Shown piece by piece: positions 54,581 through 63,338 of a stretch of DNA of 64,000 bases. The position numbers were made by a program, and so were the translations under genes. Numbering within the stretch: the stretch's first letter is position 1; each line of letters opens with the position of its first letter. Origin of the DNA: Aureococcus anophagefferens (Eukaryota; Sar; Pelagophyceae; Pelagomonadales; Pelagomonadaceae); NCBI RefSeq assembly GCF_000186865.1, contig NW_008705609.1, positions 63,193-127,192 of the forward strand. The letters are read 5' to 3'. The notes beneath the pieces were generated by a model. The model saw only the letters and a program-made list of their open reading frames with translations. It ran no database searches and was not told the origin of the DNA.

Positions 54581-56575
54581 TTAGTGAGTCGAGGCACGCA
54601 CAAGCTGCTGATATGCAGCACAGCGCTGCAATAGGTCAGCGTGAGATCCCGAGTCTACCACCTCGCCTCGTGAGAGCAATGATATTTGGTCCATGTTGAC
54701 AATTGTTTTCAAGCGATGGGCGATGGCAACCACGGTGCGGGAAATCATCAATCGATCTAACGCCTGCTGTACAAGGGCTTCTGACTCCGAGTCCAGCGCG
54801 GACGTCGCTTCGTCTAAGAGCAAAATTCGCGGGTTGGATACAATGGCGCGCGCGATTGCAATGCGCTGCTTTTGACCTCCGCTCAACAGCATGCCACGCT
54901 CACCGACTTCGGTCTCAAATCCATCGCTCATATTTTCAATAAATTTAAATGCATTCGCTTCCTTTGCGGCCTTCACCATATCAGTGTTGGTGAGAGTACT
55001 TGCAACAGAGTTACGCCTGGTCGATTTGTCACGTGAAGATTGCGCACGGCGGGAAAAGTTAATGTTCTCAGCGATTGAACAAGAGAAGAGGACTGGTTCC
55101 TGCTGCACGTAGGCAATGCGCTGCCGCAGCCAACATGGATCTAAGGTGGTAATGTCGTGATAATCTAGGACGACCTGCCCGCCAGCAACGTCATAGAAGC
55201 GCTCCAAGACAGATAACACTGTAGATTTCCCACCCCCGCTCATGCCTACTAGCGCTGTTGCTTTGTTTGCGGGTATCAATAGGCTAAAGTTGCGCAATAT
55301 AGGGACCAGTGGCCTTGATGGATAGGCAAAGTGGACACTTTTAAACTCAATGCGGCCTTTGATTGTACTTGGCCGTAATGCATTCATATCACAGATAGGT
55401 ATCACAGGTTCTTGATCTAGAATCGCAGTGATGCGCAATACGGCTCCAAGCGAACTCATTAAAGAAGCGGTGGCTGCTAGTAAGCCCATGGTGCATCCGA
55501 CCGCAAAAGAAGCATACAAGAAGAAGCTCAACAAAACACCAGGGTCCAGCTGATCGTCGAGTACAGCCAAGAAACCCAGCCAAATTGTTATACTGAGAAC
55601 CCCAAAGACGGTGAGCATCAGCACACAAATAAAAAGACCCGCGAGCATGCCTTGAAAACACGACAGCCGAATGACAGTCTGACCTTCAATATCTTTGCCC
55701 CGAAGTAACTTGAAGCACGTGGAATGCCACGGCACATCTTCAAGAGTTGGACATAGCAGGGGCGCTTTCCTGTGTTCCTCCACTTGCGGGCCCACAAGGA
55801 AATTCGAGATGAGCTTGCGGGCCAGACTTTCAGAGGCAAAGGCACGAACCGTGCGCACAGAAGATATCATTTCCTGCGCTATACTCGTGCCTGCTGCTTT
55901 CGCCTCACTCAATTGCCGAGCGACTGACTTCAGTGCCCTAGACATAGGTACAGAGATGAGGACCAATATTGGCAGGCAAGTCAGCAATATACCAGTTAGG
56001 ATAGGACTGGCCCATGTCATAAATCCAAGAGCGACAGATAACTTGATTAGTCCCTCTAAAAAGTTGATGACCGAGCGCGCCATGGCATCCTTCACAATCA
56101 AAGCGTCGGTGCTCATTCTCTCCAAGAGGTCACCAACCCTAGTTTCGTCAAAAGTTTGGATGTCTTGTATGAGAATTGCATCAAAAAGTTGTAATTGGAT
56201 TCTAGTCAGAATTCGGGCTGACAGAGCACTTTGTACAGAGACTTTCAAGCACAGTAAAGTCGCATTCATGCTGTAGGACACTGCTAAGCATGAAGAATAA
56301 AAATTAATCAGTCTTCTTCTGCGGGACACGCTTTGCCTCTCATTTATTGCGGTTCCCATAAGCAAGCCTACCAACAGTGGCGGTAGCATCGCACCAACGG
56401 CATGCATCACTGAGATCGAACCGTAGCATACCGTGGTCAACCGCTCGGCAGAAAGGTTGTCAAAGAAGAATGATATATATCGCGAACGCTGTTCCCGATT
56501 ATTTCTCAATTCCTCCGCCGGCTCGTGATTATCGACCCGATGAGCTTCGTCGAGCTCAAATTCGATCAGCTCCAT
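54581..56575 (-). CDS. ABCB-type half transporter (ABC exporter)
   Basis: 664 codons from ATG 56573-56575. An N-terminal six-helix exporter domain has the typical DALIVKDAM and RAFASESLARKLI coupling-helix sequences. A nucleotide-binding domain follows with Walker A MSGGGKST, Q-loop YVQQEPVLF, signature LSGGQKQRIAIARA, Walker B RILLLDEATSALD and H-loop AHRL. Length and order fit TAP/ABCB half transporters, which act as dimers exporting peptides, lipids or metabolites. After GPQVEEHRK there is an atypical ~40-residue insertion (APLLCPTLEDVPWHSTCFKL...) in the exporter domain. It could be an unspliced in-frame intron. Confidence 0.87.
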   Translation of the reverse strand: MELIEFELDEAHRVDNHEPAEELRNNREQRSRYISFFFDNLSAERLTTVCYGSISVMHAVGAMLPPLLVGLLMGTAINERQSVSRRRRLINFYSSCLAVSYSMNATLLCLKVSVQSALSARILTRIQLQLFDAILIQDIQTFDETRVGDLLERMSTDALIVKDAMARSVINFLEGLIKLSVALGFMTWASPILTGILLTCLPILVLISVPMSRALKSVARQLSEAKAAGTSIAQEMISSVRTVRAFASESLARKLISNFLVGPQVEEHRKAPLLCPTLEDVPWHSTCFKLLRGKDIEGQTVIRLSCFQGMLAGLFICVLMLTVFGVLSITIWLGFLAVLDDQLDPGVLLSFFLYASFAVGCTMGLLAATASLMSSLGAVLRITAILDQEPVIPICDMNALRPSTIKGRIEFKSVHFAYPSRPLVPILRNFSLLIPANKATALVGMSGGGKSTVLSVLERFYDVAGGQVVLDYHDITTLDPCWLRQRIAYVQQEPVLFSCSIAENINFSRRAQSSRDKSTRRNSVASTLTNTDMVKAAKEANAFKFIENMSDGFETEVGERGMLLSGGQKQRIAIARAIVSNPRILLLDEATSALDSESEALVQQALDRLMISRTVVAIAHRLKTIVNMDQISLLSRGEVVDSGSHADLLQRCAAYQQLVRASTH

Positions 56576-56751
56576 CAAGTGCGCATGCGAGTGATATTGT
56601 AGGAGCTTAACCAGGGGGGCTAGAGGGGTACCTAGACGAGCCGAGCTAGCTGACAGCTAGGCTGACAGCTAACCGTCGCAGCGTAGGTTGGTTTCGGAGG
56701 AGCACGTATTGTAGGGTCTACTTTAAGCAAGTTAAACACGGCCAGAGCGTT

Positions 56752-56775
56752 GGGGTTAGGGTTAGGGTTAGGGTA
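56752..56775. repeat. Interstitial telomere-type repeat (TTAGGG)n
   Basis: GGGTTAGGGTTAGGGTTAGGG-type run with three to four perfect TTAGGG units, in the middle of the scaffold. Confidence 0.9.
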
Positions 56776-57508
56776 TATACAGAATATATCCAAAGATATA
56801 ATCCAGTAAATTAGCGAGCAAAGGGTAACGTTGGTTGTTGATGATGTTAGCTAGACTATGCTGCATCTTCAGGAAAGCTGACAACGTCGTCTTGGCCGCA
56901 CAACCACCATGGCTTGGAATCTTCAACAGCATCATGGACCGCGTTTTTAATTCAACCCAGCCGCTTGCGGCGCTAAGGCAGGGGGGAAAGCGGGGAGATT
57001 AAAATGGAATAGCGGGAGGGCAAGGCCTACCCTGCAGAAGTAACAGTCATGCTTTACGACAAGAACATACTTAAGTTGGCAAAGTGACTCGGAAGAAGTT
57101 AATGCTCGTAGGCGCATGGCTAGGCATTAGCGGCACATTCCAGAATTCGGGAGACGTGTCGATTCATTTGTAGTGAGTCGATCGGCGCGGCGAGATAAAT
57201 AGGTTTATTCCCGGACAGTGCCGGCAGGTGGAGGACTTCGTGTAGAGTCTCACGAGTGGTAATCGTTCGTGGCTCGGGACATTTCTGGCGTTGTTGGTGC
57301 AAAACAATTTCCTGTTCGATGTGAACTCTCCGGAACATGTTGCGGCTCGTACTCTTGCGGAGCTGATCAATCGCGGGACACCCGTAGACACTGCACTAGC
57401 CTTAGAGGCAGGTTCTTTGGAGCTTGCACTTGGGCGCGTTGTGAAGACGTCAAGGAGCTGATGGAATGCTCGTGTTGAGTCGTTCATAAGAGCTTCTGCG
57501 CTTCAGAG
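56776..57508. other. Mostly non-coding, possible small relic
   Basis: A plus frame at about 57280-57465 (FLALLVQNNFLFDVNSPEHV...) looks weakly coding, like a repeat-protein fragment. A minus frame overlaps it. Nothing definite. Confidence 0.3.
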
Positions 57509-57745
57509 AGCCACTACGATATAAATCACGAAAGCGACGCGATCAAACTAAATGATGATGCCTGGGATGTTCTGATGCTAGTACGCCGCAGTGGCGGTGG
57601 GATCGCTGCTGTAGCGCGACACCTAAGCTACAAAGAGATTATCAAAAACAATAGGGACAAGTATGTGCAACCGACCTATGCTACCTCTCTTCCTCTGAAT
57701 GTGGGAGTAAACCCTCGGACGGAAAGTGGAATCACGATAATATAG
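57509..57745 (+). CDS. Short coding-like ORF, unknown
   Basis: The frame reads SHYDINHESDAIKLNDDAWD and continues to GVNPRTESGITII, ending at TAG 57743-57745. Codon use is ordinary but there is no start codon, so it is probably an exon. No family is recognised. Confidence 0.3.
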   Translation, partial: SHYDINHESDAIKLNDDAWDVLMLVRRSGGGIAAVARHLSYKEIIKNNRDKYVQPTYATSLPLNVGVNPRTESGITII

Positions 57746-57777
57746 CCGCTGCCATCGGCAAGTGTGGAGCATGCGAG

Positions 57778-58002
57778 ATGACGCTACAAAACTTCGCGTC
57801 GTCAGCGTTGGACCAACGTGTGCACCTCAGCACTCCAGCGAAGGATCCTCGTAATATTGTGCTTCAAAGACAGGGCCTGGGGTTTGATGCATTGTGGTTC
57901 GGTGGAAAACAGCCCACCCAGATGACTGGGCCTTCTCTTCACTCCAAACACTATGAGGTCTGTGACAAACACAGCCATCGGCGTTGTTGGCTCGGGCCAT
58001 AG
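57778..58002 (+). CDS. Short Cys/His-containing ORF, unknown
   Basis: From ATG 57778, preceded in frame by a GKCGACE sequence. It ends HYEVCDKHSHRRCWLGP and could be an exon of a zinc-binding protein together with the previous ORF. A minus-strand frame overlaps it and is also open. Confidence 0.28.
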   Translation: MTLQNFASSALDQRVHLSTPAKDPRNIVLQRQGLGFDALWFGGKQPTQMTGPSLHSKHYEVCDKHSHRRCWLGP

Positions 58003-58708
58003 ACTCCTTTTTCACGCGCATTCAGAGGTTGCCAACGAGGCCCTGGTCAGACGAAAGCTCTGGGCGCTTTCCCGCCGCGTAACGACGCCACTGCTCCTGG
58101 AACACGCTTGGCCTGTCCATGGCCACCATGGAACCCAACAGCTGGTCATGTCGAGAAAGCGCTGATGTCATTCTTTTATGCAGGGAATCATGCCACGAGT
58201 CCATCACAGAATAAACCTCTTCAAGATAGGACACTTGCCGCAATTCGAGCTCTCTGCAAACAGACGGGGTACTTCTGTGACACAGACTACTGCCATGTCC
58301 ATGATGCAAACTACCCATACTGTGACGAATCTCGACTTGCGGGAAGTTGCGAGCCCTAAGCTAAACTGGTGCCTGGCCGCTTGAATCAGCTCTCGACCTT
58401 AAAAAGTCATTGCGAAGGATGCAGAATATAGCTGAGAAAAGACGGCGATAGAGAGAGAGGTATCCAATCAGCCTTTTTCCTCGCTGGATTTTTGGTCAAT
58501 ATGCTAATGCTTTATGAATGGATTGAATTGTGTTGCAGAGAGATATTTGGCAAGATAATCATTTGTTTCATTGTCAAAGAAAACAATAGTATGAAAAATA
58601 ATCATTCATAGAGGAAACCACATGTAAACAAGTTTATAACAAGCAAAAACGGTAGTTATTTGGTGGGATCCGGCGGGATATGTTAGCGAGAGCAGGTGGG
58701 CGGTTCTA
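58003..58708. other. No clear gene
   Basis: Short overlapping frames on both strands in the first 350 bases, then AT-rich sequence to 58700. No repeat recognised. Confidence 0.4.
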
Positions 58709-59321
58709 GGCTCCAGGGAAGTGTTTCTTTGACACATTTGGCAAAGGCATCACCAATGAATTGGTCGAAACTAAAAATAAATACGCAAAGTTACTAAAAC
58801 AGAAGCGGCATTGGAACAATGAAAAGTATAAGGCCATACTCTCCGATGCTGATAAGTCTTTGAAGTTTTTCAAAATCACTCACTTCCGCGATGTCATAGT
58901 AGAGAATAATAAACTCGACGCTTCCAAGTTTACGTTTGCCGATCCTCCTACCGCTACTGCAGCTGTGCCTTCGGGTGCAACTCCCAGTGATGCGGATTTG
59001 AAGATAGCGGGTAACCTGATTATTCCGACCATACTCAACGCTTTGGCAGATCAACGCACTCTTTTCGAGACTACAACGAAGGAAATTGATGGCAAGCTAG
59101 CAAACCTAGCCTCCAGAATCTCTCAACTTACCACTGCACTTAGCCACGTTACCGATACAGTCGATCAGATTGCAGCGCATACTGGGACTGCTACAATCCA
59201 GAGTCGAACTCCACCAACTACTCCAATTGCATCAAATGATGAAGGTCAGCCAGAGGAAAAAGATGAAGATTATGATCCTGAAGAAGAGAACTTTGATGAC
59301 ATGTTATCCCCTCGTCATTGA
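58709..59321 (+). CDS. LTR-element ORF, coiled-coil protein
   Basis: Open from about 58709 (APGKCFFDTFGKGITNELVE...) to the TGA at 59319-59321. The Lys-rich N-terminal helix, the Ala/Ser/Pro-rich centre and the predicted coiled coil (IDGKLANLASRISQLTTALS) end in an acidic tail. No enzymatic motif. It is gag-like or a terminal accessory ORF, inferred from its position upstream of the polypurine tract. Confidence 0.4.
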
Positions 59322-59428
59322 CTATCTTCGATATCGATTATCGCTACTGTCCTTGTCGCTTTACGCTATCTTCTACGCAACCGGGTCTGATCTAACATCT
59401 TTTCCTTTCATTTCTCTTATGCCTCATC

Positions 59429-59635
59429 AAAAAGACAGGCGACGATCAACAGTTTTTCTCAGAGCCGACAGCGCAGGTAGCAATGCTTTATCCACCTACA
59501 GTCTTACAGGAATCTCCTGTGGTGCCAGATCAAGACTTGGCACTTCCAGGTCGGCCAAACTTAGCTGTCCGTGTTTTGACGTTGGAAAATCTTGTTGCGG
59601 ACTTGCAGGAACGCTTAGCTCGATTGGAGACATAG
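59429..59635 (+). CDS. LTR-element ORF, short coiled-coil end
   Basis: The frame KKTGDDQQFFSEPTAQVAML ends with LENLVADLQERLARLET at TAG 59633-59635, about 55 bases before the polypurine tract. It has no start codon of its own and could be the spliced or frameshifted end of the preceding ORF. Confidence 0.35.
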   Translation, partial: KKTGDDQQFFSEPTAQVAMLYPPTVLQESPVVPDQDLALPGRPNLAVRVLTLENLVADLQERLARLET

Positions 59636-59702
59636 CTCATTTATCATAGCTCCCCACGATCATTACAAGTACATTGATCACAGGGCAACTATGATGGGGG
59701 AG

Positions 59703-59999
59703 TGCAAAGAATATAGACTGACCTTGCTGTCTGTCTCTCTCTCCGAGAGTCTCTATCTCTATATCTCCATGACTATACTGTAGTACAGTACGCTACACTA
59801 CCACTACCCTACTACCATCATGCTAGTACTGTACCTACCCTAGTTAGGCCTTCCTTCCCGTTCCCCCTCCTTTATAATCAGTTACTATCTTATGACTGCG
59901 CTACCGTAAGGTAGCACACTGAGCTTCCCCTCTCACCCACTGTGCCTATCCTGCTACTACGGACTGTACCTTAACGTCAAGTTGATGTACGGGACTTAG
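59703..59999 (+). repeat. 3' LTR of the third retrotransposon
   Basis: Begins TGCAAAGAATATAG after the GGGGGAG tract and ends GGGACTTAG. It contains pyrimidine-rich TCTGTCTCTCTCTCC and CTACTACC repeats. The 5' boundary is by analogy with Copia 1. Confidence 0.6.
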
Positions 60000-60004
60000 T
60001 TTTT

Positions 60005-60446
60005 TCACACATCTGGCTCTCGATAGAAAATGGCTCGTTTTTTCATCATATTAGCAATTTCAGGATTACTACCGCTCTTAAGTTCTCGAGTTAGTAAATG
60101 ATTCGGAGCAATGTAACTAAACACGTCGAGCATACAGTGGACAAGTTCGTTTAAGAGTCCTTTGCCGTTGCCTCCGCCTCCATTGGCAATAACTAACTTT
60201 TCAAGAACAACGCCATAGAGAGCCGTGGAAATATACCAAATGTAATTCTCTCTGACATCCTCGTCAGGAAAAATGCTCTCAATGATGTCTGCGATAACCT
60301 TGACCTTTTTGGCATCCCTTTCTCCAATGTCATATCCAATTTTCATTGTAATATAATCCTCCTGCCTTGGGTCACGTAATTCGTGCGTACCGAGTGGTGG
60401 GGCATCACAATTGAGACTTTCCTTGCCTGTCAATGCGCTGGTCAAT
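60005..60446 (-). pseudogene. D5-like primase/SF3 helicase fragment
   Basis: The minus frame (no ATG; open beyond 60446) contains the Walker A loop GGGGNGKG preceded by the strand KLVIANG, and the B motif in KRAIFYREPD, then stops. These are the A and B motifs of superfamily 3 helicases as in D5-type viral primase-helicases. Motif C and the C-terminus are missing because the LTR of the retrotransposon ends at 59999. The 5' side is cut by the start of the capsid gene on the other strand. It would have unwound viral DNA during replication. Confidence 0.78.
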
Positions 60447-61664
60447 ATGAAAAGTTTGGCGTTTCACGGAACATTTTCGACAACAGGCATTGGTCCATCC
60501 GATGCCAGTGGCAGTGATAGAGTTTTTGCTTTAATTCCTAAAAATGGTTTCGCGTCGGTTATAGACCGCCTGACATTTTCGGCAGGTGGTATAGCGCTCG
60601 ACAGTGGTTTTTCTGGCTATAATGTTGTATCTACAATGAAAGAAAATATTGAAAAGTCAGCAGCCAAATATATGAGTGATGATAAGGTGCTAAATCAATC
60701 AATTTTAGAATCTATTGATGAGACAGGCACATATGAAGCGGCGAATTTCGGTCAGCAAAAACAACTCATTTTGGCTAATTTCTTGGGTTTTAGTGGATGT
60801 GAGCCGACGTTTCTCGATTTGAACCGCCTCCCCGAAGTGTTTCTTACTATCCAAGTAACAAGCCCAAGTGTCTTACCTGTCCAATATGAAGGAGCAGTTT
60901 TGGGAGGAGCGGCTGTAAACGCAAATCCCAATTTTAGTGGAAACGGCTGTAGTTACACAATTGACAACATCTTTTTTACAATTGAAGTTATCTCTATCGG
61001 AAACGGATTATATGATGCGTTAACAAGTCGTCTACTTGAAGAAAAAGGTTCGTTGGATGTGCCCTATAAAAACTTCAACACATTTACGACAGACCAGTCC
61101 AGTGCGGGTGGCAGTATTCGCGGTTCGGTCTCAACAATGTCTCTTGATAAAGTTTTTGCGTTCCAGCGAAATAGCGGAGAGAAAAAAGCCGGTGGGTCTC
61201 CTTACGAACAATATTATATCCAACAAGCGCCCGTTCCCGCTGTGGGAAATACCACTTTTGGCTTTACCAATGCTGGTCTAAATTTCATATCGTCAGGTTT
61301 ACAAGATTGGTTCTTTCAAATAAACAATGCGCCATATCCTCTTTACAAGCCCGACACTGTCGATGCGTATGCCTATGCTGTTGCGAGTTGTGACCGTCAA
61401 TACAGCAAATATAGAGGCTCTTTGGTCGGCTCTCAAGCCACTTGGAAAGATAATTGTTGGGTTGCTGTCCAAAAACTAAATCACGACGATGACCCTCGTC
61501 TTATATCTGGTCTCAATTTAGCCTCTATAAATTCGCAAATTGCCTTTACTTCCACAAGCAATAATGTTGCTGGTGAGAATTGGGAACGTCAAGTATGGCT
61601 TGTCACTGAATCCACCTCAATGTTGCGAATTGGAGCATCTCGTTCTATAGCGGTTGTGGCATAG
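60447..61664 (+). CDS. PLV major capsid protein (double jelly-roll type)
   Basis: 405 residues from ATG 60447, frame open slightly upstream to 60411. The sequence FALIPKNGFASVIDRLTFSA followed by GGIALDSGFSGYNVV and many short beta-strand segments (LPEVFLTIQV, CSYTIDNIFFTIEV, RSIAVVA at the end) matches the style of polinton-like virus capsid proteins, which form the pseudo-hexameric shell. Length is short for the family. The N-terminal strand block may be missing, because the gene abuts the helicase fragment with no spacer. The remaining frame is undamaged, so it is either recent or still selected. Confidence 0.7.
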   Translation: MKSLAFHGTFSTTGIGPSDASGSDRVFALIPKNGFASVIDRLTFSAGGIALDSGFSGYNVVSTMKENIEKSAAKYMSDDKVLNQSILESIDETGTYEAANFGQQKQLILANFLGFSGCEPTFLDLNRLPEVFLTIQVTSPSVLPVQYEGAVLGGAAVNANPNFSGNGCSYTIDNIFFTIEVISIGNGLYDALTSRLLEEKGSLDVPYKNFNTFTTDQSSAGGSIRGSVSTMSLDKVFAFQRNSGEKKAGGSPYEQYYIQQAPVPAVGNTTFGFTNAGLNFISSGLQDWFFQINNAPYPLYKPDTVDAYAYAVASCDRQYSKYRGSLVGSQATWKDNCWVAVQKLNHDDDPRLISGLNLASINSQIAFTSTSNNVAGENWERQVWLVTESTSMLRIGASRSIAVVA

Positions 61665-61691
61665 ATGAATTTTTATGTGTATTCATAATAA

Positions 61692-62117
61692 ATGGGTTTT
61701 GTTCGACCGACTCCGCCAATTACAACACAAAATAATGTAGATATGACCCAAACCCCAAGTTTTGTGCCGTTTGCTCCCGCTGTCAATTTTCGTCCATTTG
61801 CCGACCCAACTGTGTATAAAGAGAATGACCGAATGAATGCGAATTCCACCGCTTTGTCTGCCGTTCCGACGATGAGTCCCATTCAGGATGGCACGATGAA
61901 TACAACAGAGGAAACTTATAATGCGGCAAATTTGAACCCCTGGACCTATATGAATTATGCTCAAGCGCCCTACGGCAACGCCCGTGGGCAAATATCAATG
62001 ATTAGTGATTTACCTCTGAATCGACCAGGAAAGTTACTGCCTGTAAATAACAGTGCGATGTTTGGGCAAGTTCGTGCGGATACCCGCCGTGTGTTCATCC
62101 CCGCACCCGACCGCTAA
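61692..62117 (+). CDS. Small PLV structural-type protein
   Basis: 141 codons, 27 bases after the capsid gene and co-oriented. Pro/Asn-rich with a central NLNPWTYMNYAQAPYGN segment and a basic end (RADTRRVFIPAPDR). No family assigned. The position next to the capsid gene suggests a minor virion protein. Confidence 0.5.
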   Translation: MGFVRPTPPITTQNNVDMTQTPSFVPFAPAVNFRPFADPTVYKENDRMNANSTALSAVPTMSPIQDGTMNTTEETYNAANLNPWTYMNYAQAPYGNARGQISMISDLPLNRPGKLLPVNNSAMFGQVRADTRRVFIPAPDR

Positions 62118-62179
62118 GCAAGAAAACGCACCAAATTTGTAGAACCGATTAGAAAACAAAAAATCTTATCTGTCTATAA

Positions 62180-62644
62180 ATGGTGAAAGCGGGAGAAAAG
62201 ATTGAGGATGAGGCAACTTTAGAGCGATTAGCGAAGGCACGGGAAAAAGCACTCGAGGTTCGTCGAGCAAAAGCAAAAGATAAAAGGGATGCTAAATTGC
62301 TCAGTGACCTTGAAGCAAAGAAACAGGCGACACTGGTAAGTGAGAAACTGGAAAGAATTACGGAATCAACCGAGGAAACGACCCCTGTTGTAAAGGAGCA
62401 ACCTCCCGTAGCACAAACAAAAGTCGAAAAAGAACCAGAACCAGAAACTGAAACTGTATATGTGAAAAGACAGAAACCAAAGAAAAAGGTTATTTACATC
62501 GAGGAATCATCTTCAAGCGAAGAAGAGACAATTGTCAAACCAAAACCAAAAAAGAGAAGACCCACCTCTGTTCCAGTACCTGCTCAGATTACAAAAGATA
62601 TGTTAGTGGACAGAATGTATGCGAAATTTTACGGAAATATGTGA
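62180..62644 (+). CDS. Small basic PLV protein
   Basis: 154 codons. The N-terminal charged coiled coil (LERLAKAREKALEVRRAKAK) is followed by a Pro/Glu linker and Lys-rich patches (QKPKKKVIYIEESSSSEEE). A TATAAATG box overlaps the start region (62175-62182), a plausible viral promoter/start arrangement. It may bind DNA or the virion interior (inference). Confidence 0.5.
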   Translation: MVKAGEKIEDEATLERLAKAREKALEVRRAKAKDKRDAKLLSDLEAKKQATLVSEKLERITESTEETTPVVKEQPPVAQTKVEKEPEPETETVYVKRQKPKKKVIYIEESSSSEEETIVKPKPKKRRPTSVPVPAQITKDMLVDRMYAKFYGNM

Positions 62645-62977
62645 TACTACGGTTTGTTTTGGCGGAGCGACCGCGCAGAATGATTTGCCCCCCAACTCAG
62701 CAATGCGTTTATTTTGCTGTTGGAATATTTTAAACCACTCCTCGTTCTCCCTGTTTAACGCATCCTGTCTTATAGCATTGTTTGCCAGTATTTCCACGAC
62801 CTTGTCGGTTATTGCCCGTCCTTTTGAGAAAATCTCGTCCCTCGTTGCTTGGTCTAAACCTTGTGCTAATTCGTTTATCTGAAGCACGAAAATCGAGACA
62901 GCCGTTTCCTCATCCACATCAATCGTTGCCTCTTCGTCATCCCCATTATCTACGTCTTGCGAAGCCTCAGTTGACAT
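62603..62977 (-). CDS. Small acidic PLV-region protein
   Basis: 124 codons from ATG 62975-62977, overlapping the previous gene tail-to-tail by 42 bases. An acidic N-terminus (DNGDDEEATIDVDEE), then a helical region with coiled-coil potential (NRENEEWFKIFQQQNKRIAE). Function unknown. Confidence 0.45.
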   Translation of the reverse strand: MSTEASQDVDNGDDEEATIDVDEETAVSIFVLQINELAQGLDQATRDEIFSKGRAITDKVVEILANNAIRQDALNRENEEWFKIFQQQNKRIAELGGKSFCAVAPPKQTVVSHISVKFRIHSVH

Positions 62978-63252
62978 TACACGCTATTTATCGTTAATCA
63001 CGGGGATTATCTACAGGATATACAGGATATAATTAGATATATGGTTAATGCTATTTTTATGTTATTTTATTAGCATAGCCCCAAATCGCCATAGCCCCCC
63101 TATATTCCCAGCCCCCAGTAGCCCCAATATAGGTTCAACATCAGCCTAAATCGGCACGGTGAAGCACACATCAACATCGACCCAAAAAAGCACAATGACG
63201 TAGAGTATCTTATTTAGTTGAAGTCAAGGTGAAGGCAAGTTGAAGGTGATAT
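62978..63252. other. Non-coding, homopurine/pyrimidine-rich
   Basis: Contains ACAGGATATACAGGATATAA repeats (63013-63035) and CATAGCCCC/TAGCCCC words (63070-63125). No gene. Confidence 0.5.
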
Positions 63253-63338
63253 CATATGGTATCCTCCCCATATCCCCCGCCGATTTACCCCCGCACGGGG
63301 GATAAACAAGGCGGGGGATATGGGGAGGATACCATATG
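63253..63338. repeat. 86-bp perfect palindrome, family P copy 2
   Basis: Two 29-bp arms (CATATGGTATCCTCCCCATA...) are exactly complementary. The loop carries CCCCCGCACGGGGG between TTTA and ATAAA, the same core as at 43157-43258. The right arm ends with the ATG of the following gene. Confidence 0.92.

Larger units (their letters stand above)
58709..59999 (+). mobile_element. 3' end of a third LTR retrotransposon
   Basis: Two short element ORFs are followed by a polypurine tract (ATGATGGGGGAG, 59691-59702) and a ~297-bp LTR (59703-59999). The LTR end GTACGGGACTTAG matches the inverted fragment at 15273-15304. The element stops inside an SF3 helicase gene fragment at 60000-60005. No RT or integrase is left in the window. 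Confidence 0.6.
60005..62977. mobile_element. Polinton-like virus (PLV) remnant integrated in the genome
   Basis: A compact, AT-richer block with closely spaced genes: SF3 helicase fragment (minus), major capsid protein (plus), two small structural-type proteins (plus) and one small acidic protein (minus). Gene content and density fit an endogenous algal PLV. The packaging ATPase, integrase or polymerase and the other half of the helicase are absent, so only part of the virus is left. Terminal repeats are not seen. Confidence 0.72.

Noticed and set aside
54111..54621. Several frames of 60-95 codons between the two ABC genes
   Set aside because: Low-complexity or Arg/Ser-rich, on both strands, without a start context or domain.
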